From Cytophagales bacterium (lineage in GTDB: Bacteria; Pseudomonadota; Gammaproteobacteria; Burkholderiales; Burkholderiaceae_C): a stretch of 64,000 nt of DNA. A program made the translations under genes and the position numbers. The stretch is taken from NCBI GenBank assembly GCA_030054145.1, contig JASGCK010000005.1, positions 62,001-126,000 on the forward strand, written 5' to 3'. This document shows, one piece after another, positions 38,945 through 46,825 of the stretch. The notes under the pieces are model-generated. The model made no database searches. It had not been told where the DNA came from and saw only the letters and a program-made list of their open reading frames with translations. How positions within the stretch are numbered: position 1 is the stretch's first letter; every line of letters begins with the position of its first letter.

Positions 38945-39594
38945 GATTTTTTTATCCATTGAAACCACACATAAAGCCCTGTAACCAAGGCGCTCAGGGC
39001 GAACCACTGAAAGGCATAACCGTAGTGTTTCTCTACGCCGCTAGCGGGCTCGTACCAATCGCGTTTTAAGCCCTCGCTCGCGGCAGCTATTTGCTGAAAC
39101 ATTCCTTTGTAAGCCTTGCCTGATATGGCTTTGTCGTAATACGCTCGATTTGCAAATTGCACAATCGGTAACTCCGCCAGCGCGTCACCTGCAAACACAG
39201 CGGGCGGAACTGGATCGGGCAACGTGCGCACTTGAATGTTAACCACGCCCGCTGGGGTTTCAATGGGTCGCAACTTCTTGCGGTCTAAAAAATCACGCGC
39301 AATCCAGCCACGCTCAACCAGCACATAGTCAGCGCTATTCAAAAGCAGCGGTGTCACCACAAAAAAGCCTTGCTTGGCGTTCATTTGGCGGTTATCGACG
39401 TATAAGGTATGCGCCGCGTCCCACTCACCGCTTAATTGGATGGGGACTGCTTCTGCGCGAAGTTGGCTTAATTTTTCTTTTTGCGCGGCGCGGCTCAATT
39501 GCCAGATGCCCAGCGAAAACGTGAGACCCATCACCAGCATTGCAGATAATGTGACTATCCAAAAACGTGAGTCATAACGGGAGCGAATCGACAT
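38941..39594 (-). CDS. SURF1-family cytochrome oxidase assembly protein
   Basis: Inner-membrane factor that helps insert heme A into oxidase subunit I. It is 217 aa with two membrane anchors, residues about 12-32 and 192-212 (FQWFALSALVTGLYVWFQW). The periplasmic domain has LSGEWDAAHTLYVDNRQ and VLVERGWIARDF, hallmarks of SURF1/Shy1. Its start codon shares the palindrome CATG with the start of the opposite-strand twin-membrane gene. Confidence 0.92.
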   Translation of the reverse strand: MSIRSRYDSRFWIVTLSAMLVMGLTFSLGIWQLSRAAQKEKLSQLRAEAVPIQLSGEWDAAHTLYVDNRQMNAKQGFFVVTPLLLNSADYVLVERGWIARDFLDRKKLRPIETPAGVVNIQVRTLPDPVPPAVFAGDALAELPIVQFANRAYYDKAISGKAYKGMFQQIAAASEGLKRDWYEPASGVEKHYGYAFQWFALSALVTGLYVWFQWIKKS

Positions 39595-39847
39595 GGGTTA
39601 TTTCATTGCTTTATTTTTATTGCTGATTATCGCCAGCCTGGCATCGGCAGGCTTTTTTATGCTGCGACGCAAAAACCCCACGCTCAATGACGCGCAAAAA
39701 AAATCAGCGCAACAACCATCCAATAACCGAGGAATGGTTCGTGCGCTGACGATTCGGATTGGCTTATCGGTCGTACTATTTATAAGTGTTTTGATGGCTT
39801 GGCAACTGGGGTTGATTCAGCCAACAGGATTGCCAATCAGCAAATAA
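39593..39847 (+). CDS. DUF2909-like twin transmembrane protein
   Basis: An 84-residue protein with two membrane helices (FIALFLLLIIASLASAGFFML and IGLSVVLFISVLMAWQLGL) joined by a charged Asn/Gln-rich loop, matching the twin-transmembrane/DUF2909 proteins found beside cytochrome oxidase genes in Burkholderiales. The function is unknown. It lies on the plus strand between surf1 and ctaE, so it is antisense to any transcript reading through the oxidase cluster. Its ATG overlaps the surf1 ATG within one CATG. Confidence 0.8.
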   Translation: MGYFIALFLLLIIASLASAGFFMLRRKNPTLNDAQKKSAQQPSNNRGMVRALTIRIGLSVVLFISVLMAWQLGLIQPTGLPISK

Positions 39848-39857
39848 AGACTAAAAA

Positions 39858-40802
39858 TTACATCCAATAAACAAGGATGTACAGCCCCAGCCACACCACG
39901 TCCACGAAGTGCCAGTACCATGCCGCACCTTCAAAGCCGAAATGACTGTTGGCACTGAAGTGACCTTTTTGCAAACGCAGCGTGATAAACAAGAGCATCA
40001 ACATACCGATGAACACGTGAAAGCCGTGGAAGCCCGTCAACATAAAGAAGGTTGAGCCATACGCACCCGATGCCAACGTGAGATTCATTTCGTGATAGGC
40101 ATGGTAGTACTCATAGCCTTGCACAAAGAGAAACAGCAAACCAAGTGCCACTGTGACCCACATGAACTTGATGGTCTTAGAGCGATTGCCTTCAATCAAC
40201 GCATGATGCGCGATAGTGAGCGTTACGCCTGATGTGAGCAGCAATGCTGTGTTCACAGTAGGTAGAGAGTGGCTGATGTAGCCCCACATACCTGCGAGCC
40301 AAGATGCCTTCCAGACTTCCTCGCTAGCCGCGCCCACGGGCTTCATGGTTTCAAACGCTTCGATGATGCCCGCAGGAGAAGCAGTTGCGCCATGTTGCAG
40401 GCTTGGCCAAACGCCCTTAAAACCTTCCCACAAGAGCGCATGATCCGCGTTCGCTAGCATCGGAACGGAGTGAACACGCATCCACCACAAGGCCGAAAAA
40501 AATGCGCCAAAGAACATCACTTCGGAGAAGATGAACCAGCTCATGCTCCAGCGAAACGAGAGGTCAATTTTGTAGCCGTATTTGCCGTCAACACTCTCGC
40601 GAATCGCATCGCCAAACCATCTAAACAACACATAAAACAAGAACAACAAGCCAGCAAACAGCGACCACTTGCCCCAGCTCACGCCGTTAATCCACTGACC
40701 TGCGCCAAAAATCACCCAAAACAAACCAAAGGCCGCCATCACAGGATGGGGCGATGGTTCGGGCACAAAATAATACGGGGTTGCGTGGTTATCTGAACTC
40801 AT
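39858..40802 (-). CDS. ctaE: Cytochrome c oxidase subunit III
   Basis: Seven-helix structural subunit of the aa3-type terminal oxidase. Recognisable pieces are WRDAIRE-like FGDAIRESVDGKYGY near residue 63, SEVMFFGAFFSALWWMR near residue 93, YGSTFFMLTGFHGFHVFIG near residue 243, and the C-terminal WYWHFVDVVWLGLYILVYW. Length 314 aa is slightly long because of an inserted loop near residues 115-150. It is 38 bases downstream of the DUF2970 gene. Confidence 0.96.
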   Translation of the reverse strand: MSSDNHATPYYFVPEPSPHPVMAAFGLFWVIFGAGQWINGVSWGKWSLFAGLLFLFYVLFRWFGDAIRESVDGKYGYKIDLSFRWSMSWFIFSEVMFFGAFFSALWWMRVHSVPMLANADHALLWEGFKGVWPSLQHGATASPAGIIEAFETMKPVGAASEEVWKASWLAGMWGYISHSLPTVNTALLLTSGVTLTIAHHALIEGNRSKTIKFMWVTVALGLLFLFVQGYEYYHAYHEMNLTLASGAYGSTFFMLTGFHGFHVFIGMLMLLFITLRLQKGHFSANSHFGFEGAAWYWHFVDVVWLGLYILVYWM

Positions 40803-40840
40803 AATTTTCTCCGCTTATCAATCTATCAAACAAATCTTCA

Positions 40841-41035
40841 TTAAATCTTGACCATCCATTGCACCAGAAACATCAGGCCCAATACGAATAAAAAACACAG
40901 CGCTATACCAACACCAATCAAATGCAGCGGCGTAATTGCCGCAATATCTTCCTGAAAGCCAGCGCCTTTTCGAATACCTAAAAACGACCAAAGTACCGCT
41001 CGAATTGTCCTCAAAAATTTAATCAGCCCCTTCAT
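40841..41035 (-). CDS. DUF2970 small membrane protein
   Basis: A 64-residue protein with one C-terminal membrane helix (HLIGVGIALCFLFVLGLMFL) and the N-terminal signature VLWSFLGIRKGAGFQED typical of DUF2970. It is conserved between ctaG and ctaE in betaproteobacteria and is probably an accessory or assembly factor of the oxidase; the mechanism is unknown. Its start overlaps the ctaG stop by four bases. Confidence 0.87.
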   Translation of the reverse strand: MKGLIKFLRTIRAVLWSFLGIRKGAGFQEDIAAITPLHLIGVGIALCFLFVLGLMFLVQWMVKI

Positions 41036-41652
41036 ACGTTGCGATCATTCACGCGCACGGCATTCACCATACTTTTGCCAGGCACTTCAAAAAAAGTGTA
41101 GGACAGCGTAATAGTGGTCACATCTTTGGATAACTTCGGATCAATCACAAACGCCACAGGCCATGACTTTTTCTCGCCTGCGTCCAGCGTGTATTGCTGG
41201 AAGCAAAAGCACTCAACCTTGTTGAAGTACGGCATCGCCTGCTGCGGCGCATAACTGGGGATCGCCTGTGCAGCCATGCGGCGATTTTGTGTATTTTGAA
41301 ACTCGTAGACCACCGTTGTCAGCTCGCCTGGGTGTACTTGCAAGGAACGAACTGCGGGTTTGAAATCCCAAATGCCACCTGATTGCATGCCCGCACTGCC
41401 AGGGCCAGCAGGCCTTGCGCCGCGTGTGTTGGCATCAAACTCAACCGTGATCACGCGGGTTTTGTCGATTTGTGTATTGCTGGGCACAACCGCTTTTTGA
41501 CCTGGTATTTCTAGTTCCGTCAGCGCCAAAATGTTAATGCCCGTCGCTTCGCAAATCGCGTAATACAGCGGCACCAGCGCATAGCCAAAGCCAAACATGG
41601 CGACCACAATGACGCAGAGCTTGGTATGCAGCTTCATGGGGAAGAGCTTCAT
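41032..41652 (-). CDS. ctaG: Cytochrome c oxidase assembly protein (CuB copper insertion)
   Basis: CtaG/Cox11 protein, anchored by one N-terminal helix (residues about 10-30) with a periplasmic immunoglobulin-like domain that delivers copper to the CuB site of subunit I. The copper motif CFCFQQ is present in KVECFCFQQYTLD near residue 150, and VIDPKLSKDVTTITLSYTFF follows. Length 206 aa is normal. It is coupled to the upstream 37-residue gene and to DUF2970 by ATGA overlaps. Confidence 0.95.
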   Translation of the reverse strand: MKLFPMKLHTKLCVIVVAMFGFGYALVPLYYAICEATGINILALTELEIPGQKAVVPSNTQIDKTRVITVEFDANTRGARPAGPGSAGMQSGGIWDFKPAVRSLQVHPGELTTVVYEFQNTQNRRMAAQAIPSYAPQQAMPYFNKVECFCFQQYTLDAGEKKSWPVAFVIDPKLSKDVTTITLSYTFFEVPGKSMVNAVRVNDRNV

Positions 41653-41762
41653 CGACCCAGCACCATCATCTTGAAGACGAACCCAAGCGCAAACACCAGC
41701 GCCACCGATGTCAAGATCAGTGCCAGCTTGATGTTTTTTTTCGATTGCTCGGGCGGTGTCAT
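41649..41762 (-). CDS. Cytochrome oxidase small assembly protein, 37 aa
   Basis: A very short gene: MTPPEQSKKNIKLALI, then a hydrophobic helix (LTSVALVFALGFVFKMMV), then GR and TGA. It lies in the conserved place between ctaD and ctaG, and its TGA overlaps the ctaG ATG by four bases. A single-helix protein of this length and position is annotated in many Burkholderiales as a small oxidase assembly protein. Confidence 0.8.
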   Translation of the reverse strand: MTPPEQSKKNIKLALILTSVALVFALGFVFKMMVLGR

Positions 41763-41780
41763 AGTCGTTCGAGCAGCTGA

Positions 41781-43418
41781 TTAACCAATCACTTTGGTTG
41801 CGGTGCTATCCAGCTTGGGCGGTGTTTCATAAGTGTGGAATGGTGCAGGCGACGGCACTTCCCACTCAAGACCTTCTGCCGCTTCCCATGGACGCTGCGG
41901 GGCTTTTTCGCCTTTGCCGCGCATCGTTGGCAGCACCACAAAGAAGAAGAAATAGACCTGCGCCAGACCAAAACCAAACGCGCCAATGGTTGCCATTTGA
42001 TTGAAGTCGGTGAACTGCGCTGGATAGTCCGCGTAACGACGCGGCATACCTGCCAGACCCAAGAAATGCATAGGGAAGAAGGTCAAGTTAAACGAAATCA
42101 GCGACCACCAAAAGTGGATTTTTCCGCGTGTTTCGTTGTACATGACACCCGTCCACTTAGGCACCCAGAAATAGTAGCCTGCAAACATCGCATAGAGCGA
42201 TCCTGCCACCAAAACGTAGTGGAAATGCGCCACCACGTAATAGCCATCCTGCATTTGCAAATCAAGCGGCGCGAGCGACAAAATCAAACCCGTGAAGCCG
42301 CCAATGGTAAACACGAAGATGAAACCCACCGCAAACAACATCGGGGTTTCAAACGTCATCGAGCCTCGCCACATGGTGGCAACCCAGTTGAACACCTTCA
42401 CGCCCGTCGGCACAGAAATGAGCATCGTGGCGTACATGAAGAACAACTGCCCCGTCACTGGCATACCCGTGGTGTACATATGATGCGCCCACACGATGAA
42501 AGACAAAATGGCGATAGACGATGTGGCGTAAACCATCGACGCGTAGCCAAACAGCTTCTTGCGTGCAAAGGTAGGAACCACGTGACTGATGATGCCAAAG
42601 GCTGGCAAGATCATGATGTACACCTCAGGGTGACCGAAGAACCAAAAGATGTGTTGATACATCACAGGGTCGCCGCCGCCAGCGGGGTTAAAGAAAGTTG
42701 TGCCGAAATGACGATCCGTAAGCGTCATCGTGATCGCACCCGCCAGCACAGGCATCACAGCGATCAAAAGATAAGCGGTAATGAGCCATGTCCAAACAAA
42801 CATCGGCATTTTCATCATCGTCATGCCTGGTGCGCGCATATTCAATATCGTTACCACGATGTTGATTGAACCCATGATGGAGGAAGCACCCAGCACGTGC
42901 ATGGCAAAAATACCTGCATCCATCGAAGGGCCCATTTGCAGGGTCAAGGGCGCATAGAGCGTCCAGCCCGCAGCAGGTGCGCCGCCAGGCATAAAGAAAC
43001 TCATCACCAGCGTAATGGCGGCAGGAATCATCAACCAAAAGCTGAAGTTATTCATACGCGCAAACGCCATATCGGCCGCACCAATTTGCAGCGGAATCAT
43101 CCAGTTCGCAAAGCCCACAAAGGCGGGCATGATCGCGCCAAACACCATGATGAGTCCGTGCATGGTCGTGAACTGGTTGAACAACTCAGGATTCACAAAT
43201 TGCAAGCCTGGCTGAAAAAGCTCTAAGCGGATGAACAGCGCCAACACGCCACCCACCATCAACATCGTGAACGCGAACAGCAAATACAGCGTACCAATGT
43301 CTTTGTGATTGGTCGCATAAACCCAGCGCCGCCAGCCTTCTGGCTTGTGGTCGTGATGGTCGTCGTGACCATGTGCGTCATGTGCGTCATGTGCAGCGTG
43401 CGTCATATCTTGGCTCAT
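41781..43418 (-). CDS. ctaD: Cytochrome c oxidase subunit I
   Basis: Catalytic subunit holding heme a and the heme a3-CuB centre; twelve membrane helices. Heme a ligand His is in TTMHGLIMVFGA. The CuB region WFFGHPEVYIMILPAFG holds the His-Tyr cross-link, and the HH pair is in VWAHHMYTTG. The heme a3 ligand is in VVAHFHYVLVAGS. The N-terminus is unusually His/Asp-rich (HAAHDAHDAHGHDDHHDH), a possible metal-binding tail. Length 545 aa. It follows ctaC by 20 bases. Confidence 0.98.
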   Translation of the reverse strand: MSQDMTHAAHDAHDAHGHDDHHDHKPEGWRRWVYATNHKDIGTLYLLFAFTMLMVGGVLALFIRLELFQPGLQFVNPELFNQFTTMHGLIMVFGAIMPAFVGFANWMIPLQIGAADMAFARMNNFSFWLMIPAAITLVMSFFMPGGAPAAGWTLYAPLTLQMGPSMDAGIFAMHVLGASSIMGSINIVVTILNMRAPGMTMMKMPMFVWTWLITAYLLIAVMPVLAGAITMTLTDRHFGTTFFNPAGGGDPVMYQHIFWFFGHPEVYIMILPAFGIISHVVPTFARKKLFGYASMVYATSSIAILSFIVWAHHMYTTGMPVTGQLFFMYATMLISVPTGVKVFNWVATMWRGSMTFETPMLFAVGFIFVFTIGGFTGLILSLAPLDLQMQDGYYVVAHFHYVLVAGSLYAMFAGYYFWVPKWTGVMYNETRGKIHFWWSLISFNLTFFPMHFLGLAGMPRRYADYPAQFTDFNQMATIGAFGFGLAQVYFFFFVVLPTMRGKGEKAPQRPWEAAEGLEWEVPSPAPFHTYETPPKLDSTATKVIG

Positions 43419-43438
43419 GTTCTGTACTTCCTATTCAA

Positions 43439-44605
43439 TTATTTACGTGCTGCAAGCACTTCGGACGGCTGAACCAGCTGACCTGTTTTGTTTGACCAGT
43501 TGTTTTTGGTATAGGTAATCACGGCAGCAATATCGGTATCCGACAGCGCCCTCCATGCTGGCATTGCACCGTTATTTTGACCATTCAAGAGAATCTTAAT
43601 CTGCTTGGTCTTGTCAGCATCCAAAACCACGGCAGCGCCGTCAACGGGCTTAATCGGGCCTGCGCCCTTGCCATTCGCTTGGTGGCAAGCCGCGCAGTTG
43701 CTGGCATAAACCTTTTCGCCGCGTTTTAGGATGTCGTCCATCGCCCAAACCTTGGTTGGATCGTCTTGTTTGGCTGCTGCCAGTTTGCGCTGATCGGCAA
43801 CCCAGGCCGTGTAATCAGCCGCGCTAACAACGCGCACTTCGATGGGCATATACGCGTGCTCTTTGCCGCACAGCTCTTGGCACTGCCCGTGATAAACCCC
43901 GATCACATCGGTCTTAAACCATGTATCACGCACAAAGCCAGGAATCGCGTCTTGCTTAATGCCAAAAGAGGGAATTGCAAAAGCGTGAATCACATCGTTT
44001 GCCGTTGTGATGATGCGGATTTTTTTGCCCACTGGCACAACCAGCGGATTGTCAACTTTGAGCAAATAATCGTCTGGAATGACCGTACCTTTAGGAATAC
44101 CCGACTCCGACATGGCGCGATGGGCACTATCCAGCGTAGAGATAAAACCAATGCCTTCGCCCTCACCCTTGACGTAATCGTAGCCCCACTTCCATTGGTA
44201 ACCTGTTGCTTTAATCGTCAAATCGGCGTTCGTTGTGTCTTTGGAAGCCACCAGCATTTTGGTAGCCAAAAGCCCCATGATCACCACAATCACAAACGGA
44301 ACAATCGTCCACAAAATCTCAACGGTCACGGACTCATGAAAATTGGCGGCCTTATGTCCAACCGATTTGCGATGCTTCCAAATCGAGTAAAACATCACGC
44401 CAAACACGAGCACAAAAATGATCGTACAGGCAATCAGCATGAAACTATGCAACCAATGTTGCTCGATTGCCAATTGCGTTACAGGAGGATGAAAGTTCAG
44501 TTGATTGACAGCCGGGCCACCAGGCAAATCATTCACGGCAAGAGCGCCTGTACTGAGAAAAACGCTGAGTAGGTAGAGAAATTTCTTCATCGATAAATTC
44601 TTCAT
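43439..44605 (-). CDS. ctaC: Cytochrome c oxidase subunit II with fused cytochrome c domain
   Basis: First gene of the oxidase cluster. It has a signal peptide (residues 1-23), two membrane helices (about 52-75 and 97-117), and the periplasmic CuA domain with H208, C242-x3-C246, H250 and M253. A C-terminal class I cytochrome c carries the heme motif CAACH at residues 304-308, so this is the caa3-like layout. Length 388 aa. The start is the ATG at 44605; an ATG five codons later is possible. The preceding 65-base gap should hold the operon promoter. Confidence 0.97.
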   Translation of the reverse strand: MKNLSMKKFLYLLSVFLSTGALAVNDLPGGPAVNQLNFHPPVTQLAIEQHWLHSFMLIACTIIFVLVFGVMFYSIWKHRKSVGHKAANFHESVTVEILWTIVPFVIVVIMGLLATKMLVASKDTTNADLTIKATGYQWKWGYDYVKGEGEGIGFISTLDSAHRAMSESGIPKGTVIPDDYLLKVDNPLVVPVGKKIRIITTANDVIHAFAIPSFGIKQDAIPGFVRDTWFKTDVIGVYHGQCQELCGKEHAYMPIEVRVVSAADYTAWVADQRKLAAAKQDDPTKVWAMDDILKRGEKVYASNCAACHQANGKGAGPIKPVDGAAVVLDADKTKQIKILLNGQNNGAMPAWRALSDTDIAAVITYTKNNWSNKTGQLVQPSEVLAARK

Positions 44606-44670
44606 AATTTTTTAGCAACTAGAGATTTTAACGGGTTTGATTGCAAGCACCATGTAAGTCGTCCAAATGA

Positions 44671-45588
44671 CTACGAGCGCCCAAGCATTGCGCGCATCTG
44701 CGCCAGACTAACCGAGCTACTTGACGACAGCTTCACAATCGGTTTCGGTTTAATCGCATGGCCATAAATCAACTCAAACGTCAGCGCGATCTGCCCTTCC
44801 TCATTTCGACACTCGTCCATTGCGTCCAAAAGCGCTTGGCGCCAAACTCGGCCAAAGGTTTGCCGCGAGCGATGTACGCTCAGATTGCGCCCCAAACCAC
44901 GCAACTCAGCCAGCGCCCGCTCAGGCGAAGCAAACGTTAATGTCAGGCGCTCCATATCCATCACAGGCTGGGCAAAACCTTGCGCAACTAACCGATCACC
45001 CCAATCATGCATATCCGTCAGCGGATGCATCGGATAAGACCAGCCGCGCCGCTCGTATGCAGAGCGAAGCTCAACCAAAGTGTCAGGCCCAAGGCAGGAG
45101 AACAGCACAAAACCATCGGTTTTAAGCGCCGCGTGCCACGCCTCAATCATGCACTTGGGCGCAGCCTCCATGTGCAGTTGCATGTTTGACCACATCATGT
45201 CCTGCGACGAATTGGCAGGCGGTTTGAACTTTGGCATCGACAAGCTCAGCCCGAACGGACTCAAGAATCTCCGCACACCCAAAAGCCTCTGTAGCGCCCC
45301 AGACCGTTGCGCCCCAGACGGTTGCGCCCAAAACGGTTGCGCCCAAAACCGTTCGGACTGAGCTTGTCGAAGTCCCTGCCCACCCCGCCTCCAAGACCAA
45401 TCCGTCCAAACCTTTGTCGGCAGCTTGATGTAATCCAGTCGCTCCGCCATGCGCCGCCCCACTTCCTCGTGCAGCCAAGGCGCACCTTGCGCGGGCATTG
45501 CCGCCCAGCGAGCGGCAGCAACCCCATCAATGTGCGGGTCAAAATCAAGGGATGATTCAGCAGTCATCCCGCGAGTATATTGAGCCAT
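44671..45588 (-). CDS. BioC-like methyltransferase carrying a repeat-derived insert
   Basis: S-adenosylmethionine-dependent methyltransferase of the type annotated as malonyl-ACP O-methyltransferase-like in Comamonadaceae, here beside comF and trmL as in relatives. The recognisable half is MMWSNMQLHMEA, then GFVLFSCLGPDTLVELRSAY (about residues 150-170) and HPLTDMHDWGDRLVAQGF. The first half, which should hold the cofactor-binding glycine loop, is replaced over residues about 72-118 by two repeat arms and a 15-base tandem repeat (WAQP/SGAQ units). Activity is therefore doubtful. I start at 45588; an ATG at 45567 is equally likely. The start shares CATG with comF. Confidence 0.75.
   Translation of the reverse strand: MAQYTRGMTAESSLDFDPHIDGVAAARWAAMPAQGAPWLHEEVGRRMAERLDYIKLPTKVWTDWSWRRGGQGLRQAQSERFWAQPFWAQPSGAQRSGALQRLLGVRRFLSPFGLSLSMPKFKPPANSSQDMMWSNMQLHMEAAPKCMIEAWHAALKTDGFVLFSCLGPDTLVELRSAYERRGWSYPMHPLTDMHDWGDRLVAQGFAQPVMDMERLTLTFASPERALAELRGLGRNLSVHRSRQTFGRVWRQALLDAMDECRNEEGQIALTFELIYGHAIKPKPIVKLSSSSSVSLAQMRAMLGRS
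45237..45374. repeat. Composite repeat in the bioC-like gene: two palindromic-element arms around a 15-bp tandem array
   Basis: At 45237-45258 lies one arm (TCGACAAGCTCAG...CGAACGG) and at 45349-45374 the opposite arm (CCGTTCGGACTGAG...TCGAAG), so the arms face outward instead of inward. Between them, 45294-45353 is four copies of a 15-base unit (GCGCCCCAGACCGTT and close variants). Each unit ends in CCGTT or CGGTT like the element border, which suggests expansion from the edge of the element. The unit length keeps the frame. Confidence 0.85.
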
Positions 45589-46294
45589 GTCTTTTTTTAG
45601 CCGCCTCTTGCAAGCCATCCCCCTTGCGCTCCCTTTCGAATGCGCCATTTGCCATCAATGGCCGTCCGCCGCGTACGCGGGTGTAACGGGCGTAACGGGT
45701 GTAACGGGCGTAGCGGGCGTTTGCAACAACTGCATCGAGTCACACGCCAAAGCGCCGCCATTCCCCGTGCCGCAAGGCTTGGACGACTGCATCGCTGCTG
45801 TCAATTTTGATACGCCATGGTCAGCGCTCATCGCCAGATATAAATTCGCACCCGAGCCAGGGTTGGCAAGACTTTTTGCTGGGCTGATGCTGCGCGAGAC
45901 GGGGATCCGCGAACTCATCGCAAGCGCCGACATCGTGATGCCGCTACCCTTATCTGCCGAGCGCCTAGAAGAGCGCGGCTTCAACCAAGCGCTTGCCTTA
46001 GCCAAACATTTAGTCAAGCATTCCGCCAAACACAAAATTGCGCCCACCGCGCTCATCCGCACCCGCAACACCGCGCCCCAGCGCTTGCTAGACCGCGAAG
46101 CAAGGGCGCGTAATGTTGCCAACGCCTTTGCCCTGCAAGCCAATACAGACGTGGCCCTCAAGGGCAAGCGCGTGCTTCTGATTGATGATGTCACCACCAC
46201 AGGCGCAACCTTGGTCGCCGCCGCAGCGCCGCTCTACAAGGCGGGCGCAGCGCACGTTAGCGCAGTGGTGATTGCACGAACGCCGCTAGTTTGA
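45587..46294 (+). CDS. comF: ComF-family phosphoribosyltransferase-like protein
   Basis: Cytosolic protein needed for DNA uptake in competent bacteria. An N-terminal zinc-binding region has CAIC near residue 19 and CNNC near residue 47. A phosphoribosyltransferase domain follows, with the PRPP loop LLIDDVTTTGATL near residue 197 and ERGFNQALALAK before it. Between the two Cys pairs lies a GVTGVTGVTGVAG stretch encoded by a 9-base tandem repeat. Length 235 aa is normal. The start overlaps that of the divergent bioC-like gene. Confidence 0.92.
   Translation: MSFFSRLLQAIPLALPFECAICHQWPSAAYAGVTGVTGVTGVAGVCNNCIESHAKAPPFPVPQGLDDCIAAVNFDTPWSALIARYKFAPEPGLARLFAGLMLRETGIRELIASADIVMPLPLSAERLEERGFNQALALAKHLVKHSAKHKIAPTALIRTRNTAPQRLLDREARARNVANAFALQANTDVALKGKRVLLIDDVTTTGATLVAAAAPLYKAGAAHVSAVVIARTPLV
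45680..45715. repeat. 9-bp tandem repeat in comF
   Basis: Four adjacent units GGTGTAACG/GGCGTAACG/GGTGTAACG/GGCGTAGCG, each encoding Gly-Val-Thr or Gly-Val-Ala. Because the unit is three codons, copy-number change would alter loop length without a frameshift. Confidence 0.9.
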
Positions 46295-46347
46295 ACTTAC
46301 AATCGACCCTTTTAAAAGATCTGATGAGTCCCCAAAGAGTGGCGTAA

Positions 46348-46815
46348 ATGTTCAACATCGTCCTCGTCACCCCCGAAATCCCGCCCAACACGGGCAACAT
46401 CATCCGCTTGTGCGCCAACACGGGTTCGCGTTTGCACTTGATTGAGCCACTCGGTTTTGACATGAGCGACAAGCAAATGCGCCGCGCGGGACTTGACTAT
46501 CACGAATACGCACCCGTTCAGCGCTACGCCAACTGGCAAGCTTTTTTAAAGGCCGCTAGCCCAGAGACCGCACGGATGTTCGCCTTCACGACCAAAGGCT
46601 CTGCAAGCCCCTACCAGCAAGCCTTCCAAGCAGGTGACTGGTTTATTTTTGGCTCCGAGACGCAAGGCTTACCCGTAGATTTGCGCGAGTCGTTCGCGCC
46701 CAAGCAGCGCCTGCGGCTACCCATGATTGAGGGACAACGCAGCCTCAATTTATCCAACGCCGTCGCGGTGACGGTGTTTGAGGCTTGGCGGCAGTGCGGG
46801 TTTATAAACGCTTAA
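46348..46815 (+). CDS. trmL: tRNA (cytidine/uridine-2'-O)-methyltransferase
   Basis: SPOUT-class enzyme that methylates the ribose of wobble base 34 in certain leucine tRNAs. It is 155 aa, the normal compact TrmL size. Visible motifs are IPPNTGNIIRLCANTG near residue 11, the cofactor-knot FGSETQGLP near residue 101, and IEGQRSLNLSNAVAV near residue 130. It follows comF by 53 bases and ends 10 bases before an AT-rich accessory gene. Confidence 0.95.
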   Translation: MFNIVLVTPEIPPNTGNIIRLCANTGSRLHLIEPLGFDMSDKQMRRAGLDYHEYAPVQRYANWQAFLKAASPETARMFAFTTKGSASPYQQAFQAGDWFIFGSETQGLPVDLRESFAPKQRLRLPMIEGQRSLNLSNAVAVTVFEAWRQCGFINA

Positions 46816-46825
46816 ACTTAGCATC

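Noticed and set aside
41835-42869. A 344-codon open frame on the plus strand opposite ctaD
   Set aside because: It is antisense to the conserved oxidase subunit I gene, is His/Arg/Gln-rich as expected for reversed codons, and has no recognisable domain.
43766-44572. A 268-codon open frame opposite ctaC
   Set aside because: It mirrors the codon structure of ctaC and has no domain; the minus-strand protein carries full CuA and heme motifs.
45294-45353. The regular 15-base repeats, considered as a CRISPR array
   Set aside because: Units are adjacent without unique spacers, in frame within a gene, and no cas genes occur in the window.
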